Shown here piece by piece: positions 61,015 through 64,000 of a stretch of DNA of 64,000 nucleotides; position 1 is the first letter of the stretch, and each line of letters begins with the position of its first letter. The notes below the pieces were generated by a model. The model saw only the letters and a list, made by a program, of their open reading frames with translations, made no database searches and was not told where the DNA came from. A program made the position numbers and the translations under genes. Source of the stretch: Actinomycetota bacterium (GTDB lineage: Bacteria; Actinomycetota; Thermoleophilia; RBG-16-64-13); assembly GCA_018830645.1 (NCBI GenBank), contig JAHJSA010000035.1, positions 1-64,000 of the forward strand. Direction: 5' to 3'.

Positions 61015-63852
61015 CTAAAAGAGGGTCTCTTCGGTCGTCTTCACTTCGCGGCCTTGGGCGAGGCGCGCGATCTCCGGCCACGCCACCACCAGGGAGTTGT
61101 AGGCAAGGGCCTCCTGCGCCCACTTCTTGCGCTCACAGGTGGTGTAGAGGCGGTAGGCGAGATCCCGGGCCGCCTCGCCCAGGGAGCCCACTTTGCGGAG
61201 GAGCGTCGCGGCTCCGAGATCACCCTCGCGCTCGAGGGCGCGGATGAGGTGCTGGGTCACCTCCCAGACGGTGAGACGGCGGTCGCTCACCGGGTCCCAG
61301 TCCTCGGGAAGCTCAGTGCGGGTAAGGAGTCTGACCTTGCCGCGGCCGGATTGCACGATGCCCGCCTGCATGAGCCCCGCCACGGAGCTGTTCTTCGCCT
61401 TGGACAGGGTCTCGGCGAGACCGAACTCCTTCTCCTCCAGGCCGAATTGATCAAACCAGGCAATGGCCCACCGCGTATCGGCATCGTATTCGCCTTCTTG
61501 TTCGGTCAGAACCTCGTCGAGCGACTGATTGATGAGGGCCAAAGCAGTCCGAACACGCATGGCGGAACCATCGGGTTCGAGGACCTTCGCGTAGCGGGAG
61601 AAGACAGCCATCCCGGGACCGATGGTGGCCTGCGCCAGGTCTACGGGGGCGATGTTGCCGTGCTGGAGGCTTCGCAATGCCTCTGGGAGTTCACGCTTGA
61701 GCGCACCGACGAACTCCTTTCGTGTGGCGAGGGGCGCGTCGGCGTGTCGTGGGCGACAGACGAGGACGATGGAGGAGGCGAGGGCGTTTGTGCCACCCGC
61801 GATCATGCGGTTCGAAAGCTCACTGCGCATCGGCCAGGTGCCGTCGATGGTGAACCCGGCGCTCACGAGCCCTCCGAGCATGGTTTCCCAGCCGGTGGAG
61901 GCCAGACCGGTGTGCTGACCGTTGCCGTCGTCATCACTTTCTGCCTGCTTGAAGGCGTAGTACACGGTTAGGGGGAAGCCCGGGTGCTGAGCGTCTCGCA
62001 TGCGCGCGAAGGCCTGACCCAACCCACGCTCGAAGAATCTTTCGGCCTCCTTCTTGTCCCCGCCGAATCGATACGGCGTGGCCACGAGTTCTTGCGCCTT
62101 TGGGACGAGGAGTGTGCTGAAGAGGTCTGGGTAGACGTTGCCCAACGAGCGACGCAGCCAGACGTAGAAGAAGTCAGAGAGGTCGGCGTAGCCGATGTTG
62201 TCGTAGTAAGGAGGGTCGGTCGAAACAAGGTGCGGCTCATCGGCCACATGCGCAGTCGCCTCATGTTGCAGAGCGTGACTGGAATGACCGCACGATTGCG
62301 CCTGCCGCTCTCCCATGGCAGTGCGCCCGAATACAACTGAACTCCCCAAGCTCTCCATGCACTCGGCCACCCACACGCACCCGTTTCGGAACGAGCCCGT
62401 CGCGTCATGAATAGGGTTCAGCTCTGTGTAATCCCAAGACATGGGCAAGGCCTGGCGAGCGAAAGTCGAACGGGCCGAGTCTCGCTGGGGAAACCATCTG
62501 CACAATGTGGTTGCGTAGTCGGCGAGCTTGCTCAGGGCGAACCCCAAGTATGTAGCCACCGCGTCCGCGTACGCCGGCGCACCCGCGCCGCCATCGTTCA
62601 AACCGACGCCATCACTCGCCAGCCCGGCCGCCAGGGCATCCTTCAGCACAAATTCTCGTGCTTCCCCGACCAGGTCGCTGAAGGTGGTGAGCGCCACCAG
62701 CTGGCGGGGGGTGAAAAGGTGAGCATGCTTGGTCATGCCGTAGGCTTGGACGCGGAAGCCCAGTGCTTGTTCAGGCAGGTCGGTGTTCGGGACGCCGACA
62801 GGAAAAGGCACATGGGCCACGAGTTCTTGCGTCTCGTCTGGCGGCAGATAGACGCGCTCACGCTGCCCCTCGGCCACGATCGCCATCAGTCTCGCCCTCA
62901 TCCGCCCGGCCCGGCCCTCCGCCCGCACATGACTGAACGGCACCGGAGAGTCGCACACGATGCAGCGTGCGCCTCGGCGATTCACGGTCCCCTCGCGCGG
63001 CACCCCCTCCCCCATGCGCACCTCGAAGCGCACCGTCTTCGCAGCCTGATCCACGATGGGCTCCACCCAGGCCTGCTTGCTCTTCTTGGTGGAGAGCGCG
63101 AAGGAGCGCACCAAAGGCATCTCGGCCCCGCAGGCCGGGTTCGGACACTTCACCGTCCGCGCCCAGAGCCAGGCGATGACTGTGGCCTCACCACCGCCGT
63201 ACTCCTTGGGCAGCGAGACCTTGGGGTAGAGGTGGCCGATGCGCTTCTCGGCCTCATCCCGCATCCATTGCCCGTAGTAGCGGACATCGTCGGCCAACCC
63301 CTGCGCGCCTCGCCACCCGGCGTCCACGAGCTTATTGTCCTTCGACGGGTGAACCGGGGGACGGTTTGCGAACTTGGGCGGGATCTCGATCAAGGCCTTT
63401 GTGATGAGCACCGCCACGGGGTTCAGGTCGCTCCCGTGCGCTTCGAGGCCGAGGCGCTGGGCTTCCAGGGGGATGGATCCTCCCCCGCAGAACGGGTCGA
63501 GCACCGGAGGGGGATTCCCGTCGCACGACTTCATGATCTCCGCGCGGGCCTGGGCGAGCACGCTCTCGTTGTTCGAGTTCTCCCACTTGACGAGCTCCTC
63601 GATGAGACGGAACAGGCGCTGCCGTTCCTTCTCCTGGGCCTCTTCGGTGGGAAATTCCTCGGGACGTGAGGAAGGATCATCCACGAGGGAGGCGAAAAGC
63701 ACGGCCCTGCAAGTAGCCAGCGGCCGCCGGGCCCACCAGAGATGAAGGGTGGATGGGTGGCCGTGGCGGATGGACTTCTCCCGGGCCGATTCGCGGTTGA
63801 TGGCTTCCAGCGGGAGAGAGACTTCGATCAACTTCTTCTTGTGGTCAGCCAT
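61015..63852 (-). CDS. DUF1156 DNA adenine/cytosine methyltransferase, phage-defence type
   Basis: This encodes 945 residues from ATG 63850-63852, after AGGGAG; GTG 63858 is also in frame. The N-terminal DUF1156 block (IEVSLPLEAINRESAREKSI, HPSTLHLWWARRPLATCRA) is diagnostic. The SAM-binding motif DPFCGGGSIPLEAQRLG is at 119-135 and the catalytic DPPY at 546-549 (STDPPYYDNIGYADLSDFFY). A zinc-ribbon-like insert is visible (CPNPACG, CIVCDSPVPF). It modifies exocyclic amines in host DNA, so the partner ATPase and nuclease proteins can discriminate phage DNA. The pairing with DUF499 is typical of loci annotated as anti-phage-associated. Confidence 0.9.
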   Translation of the reverse strand: MADHKKKLIEVSLPLEAINRESAREKSIRHGHPSTLHLWWARRPLATCRAVLFASLVDDPSSRPEEFPTEEAQEKERQRLFRLIEELVKWENSNNESVLAQARAEIMKSCDGNPPPVLDPFCGGGSIPLEAQRLGLEAHGSDLNPVAVLITKALIEIPPKFANRPPVHPSKDNKLVDAGWRGAQGLADDVRYYGQWMRDEAEKRIGHLYPKVSLPKEYGGGEATVIAWLWARTVKCPNPACGAEMPLVRSFALSTKKSKQAWVEPIVDQAAKTVRFEVRMGEGVPREGTVNRRGARCIVCDSPVPFSHVRAEGRAGRMRARLMAIVAEGQRERVYLPPDETQELVAHVPFPVGVPNTDLPEQALGFRVQAYGMTKHAHLFTPRQLVALTTFSDLVGEAREFVLKDALAAGLASDGVGLNDGGAGAPAYADAVATYLGFALSKLADYATTLCRWFPQRDSARSTFARQALPMSWDYTELNPIHDATGSFRNGCVWVAECMESLGSSVVFGRTAMGERQAQSCGHSSHALQHEATAHVADEPHLVSTDPPYYDNIGYADLSDFFYVWLRRSLGNVYPDLFSTLLVPKAQELVATPYRFGGDKKEAERFFERGLGQAFARMRDAQHPGFPLTVYYAFKQAESDDDGNGQHTGLASTGWETMLGGLVSAGFTIDGTWPMRSELSNRMIAGGTNALASSIVLVCRPRHADAPLATRKEFVGALKRELPEALRSLQHGNIAPVDLAQATIGPGMAVFSRYAKVLEPDGSAMRVRTALALINQSLDEVLTEQEGEYDADTRWAIAWFDQFGLEEKEFGLAETLSKAKNSSVAGLMQAGIVQSGRGKVRLLTRTELPEDWDPVSDRRLTVWEVTQHLIRALEREGDLGAATLLRKVGSLGEAARDLAYRLYTTCERKKWAQEALAYNSLVVAWPEIARLAQGREVKTTEETLF

Positions 63853-63882
63853 CCACACTCCCTCGCCCGTGCGTCGCTGCGC

Positions 63883-64000
63883 TCACGTGCCCAGAACCTC
63901 GGCGAGAAACTTGTCGATGCGCTCCCGGTTGCCGGCGAGGTTCGAGAACTGCTTCTCGCTCACGTCGCTGAAGCGGGCGAGGACGCGGCGGTTGATCTGC
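63883..64000 (-). CDS. C-terminal end of a gene upstream of the DUF1156 methyltransferase (partial)
   Basis: On the minus strand the last 38 codons of a gene enter the window: QINRRVLARFSDVSEKQFSN then LAGNRERIDKFLAEVLGT and a TGA. The stop is 30 bp before the methyltransferase start, so the genes are probably one operon. In DUF499/DUF1156 loci the neighbours are usually a helicase, a HerA-type ATPase, a DUF3780 protein or a nuclease. The visible helical tail does not tell which. Confidence 0.65.
   Translation of the reverse strand, partial: QINRRVLARFSDVSEKQFSNLAGNRERIDKFLAEVLGT

Overview
This 64 kb window is GC-rich DNA whose genes mostly have strong GGAGG-type ribosome binding sites and frequent GTG/TTG starts. 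Gene content (twin-arginine lipoprotein with a TTTT-rich linker, separately encoded LigD domains, two-gene LeuCD, multiheme cytochrome, corrinoid methylamine methyltransferases) suggests an anaerobic or facultative bacterium. A deep-branching Actinomycetota lineage is my best guess, but the window has no rRNA or tRNA to fix the taxonomy.

Left accessory region (1-11000). Positions 945-3148 look like a short integron cassette array read on the minus strand. It has three quasi-palindromic attC-like sites, a HicBA toxin-antitoxin pair, a two-CxxC protein, a small membrane protein and a DUF1801 protein. A broken integron integrase (3412-3625) lies in the same orientation as the cassettes, separated from them by five perfect-length 24-bp repeats. 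A broken catalase, a DUF368 lipid-carrier flippase, an Ada-like methyltransferase gene pair, an AbrB/VapC pair, a truncated attC fused to a stray copy of part of leuD, and a two-gene restriction-modification system follow.

Central core (10.5-27 kb). Here are LeuC/LeuD-type dehydratase subunits, a SanA-like protein, a HAD hydrolase, an MFS transporter, MscS, a five-heme cytochrome with an MscL remnant just upstream, a CrtI-like oxidoreductase, the LigD phosphoesterase and polymerase modules separated by one in-frame UGA, an NmrA-like protein, an AI-2E family permease, a HAD-IIA phosphatase and a flavodoxin-reductase-like protein.

Catabolic region (27-46.2 kb). A translationally coupled oligopeptide-type ABC transporter, a TetR regulator, two close 3-hydroxyisobutyrate-dehydrogenase-like paralogues, an SDR, an FGGY kinase, a GlcD-type FAD oxidase with EtfB/EtfA, and a corrinoid methyltransferase cluster belong together. 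Three related palindromes lie upstream of the transporter, at tetR, and between the dehydrogenase operon and mtbB, which suggests one TetR regulon. MtbB contains an in-frame amber codon exactly where pyrrolysine sits in the methanogen enzyme. The cluster also holds a corrinoid protein, an enolase-superfamily protein and an MttB-family methyltransferase without an amber codon.

Right accessory region (46.2-64 kb). After aconitase comes a seven-gene minus-strand operon (57488 to 49190) that I read as an unfamiliar RiPP pathway: radical SAM/SPASM enzyme, PqqD-like recognition protein, a previously unlisted 46-residue precursor ending in a CxxCxxCxxC core, a 1139-residue helical/zinc-ribbon/metallo-beta-lactamase fusion, an alpha/alpha-toroid protein, an AsnB-like amidotransferase and a short GT4 glycosyltransferase. 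Upstream of it lie a HEPN-DUF499 ATPase, a DUF1156 DNA methyltransferase and the end of a third gene, which form a phage-defence type module continuing beyond the window.
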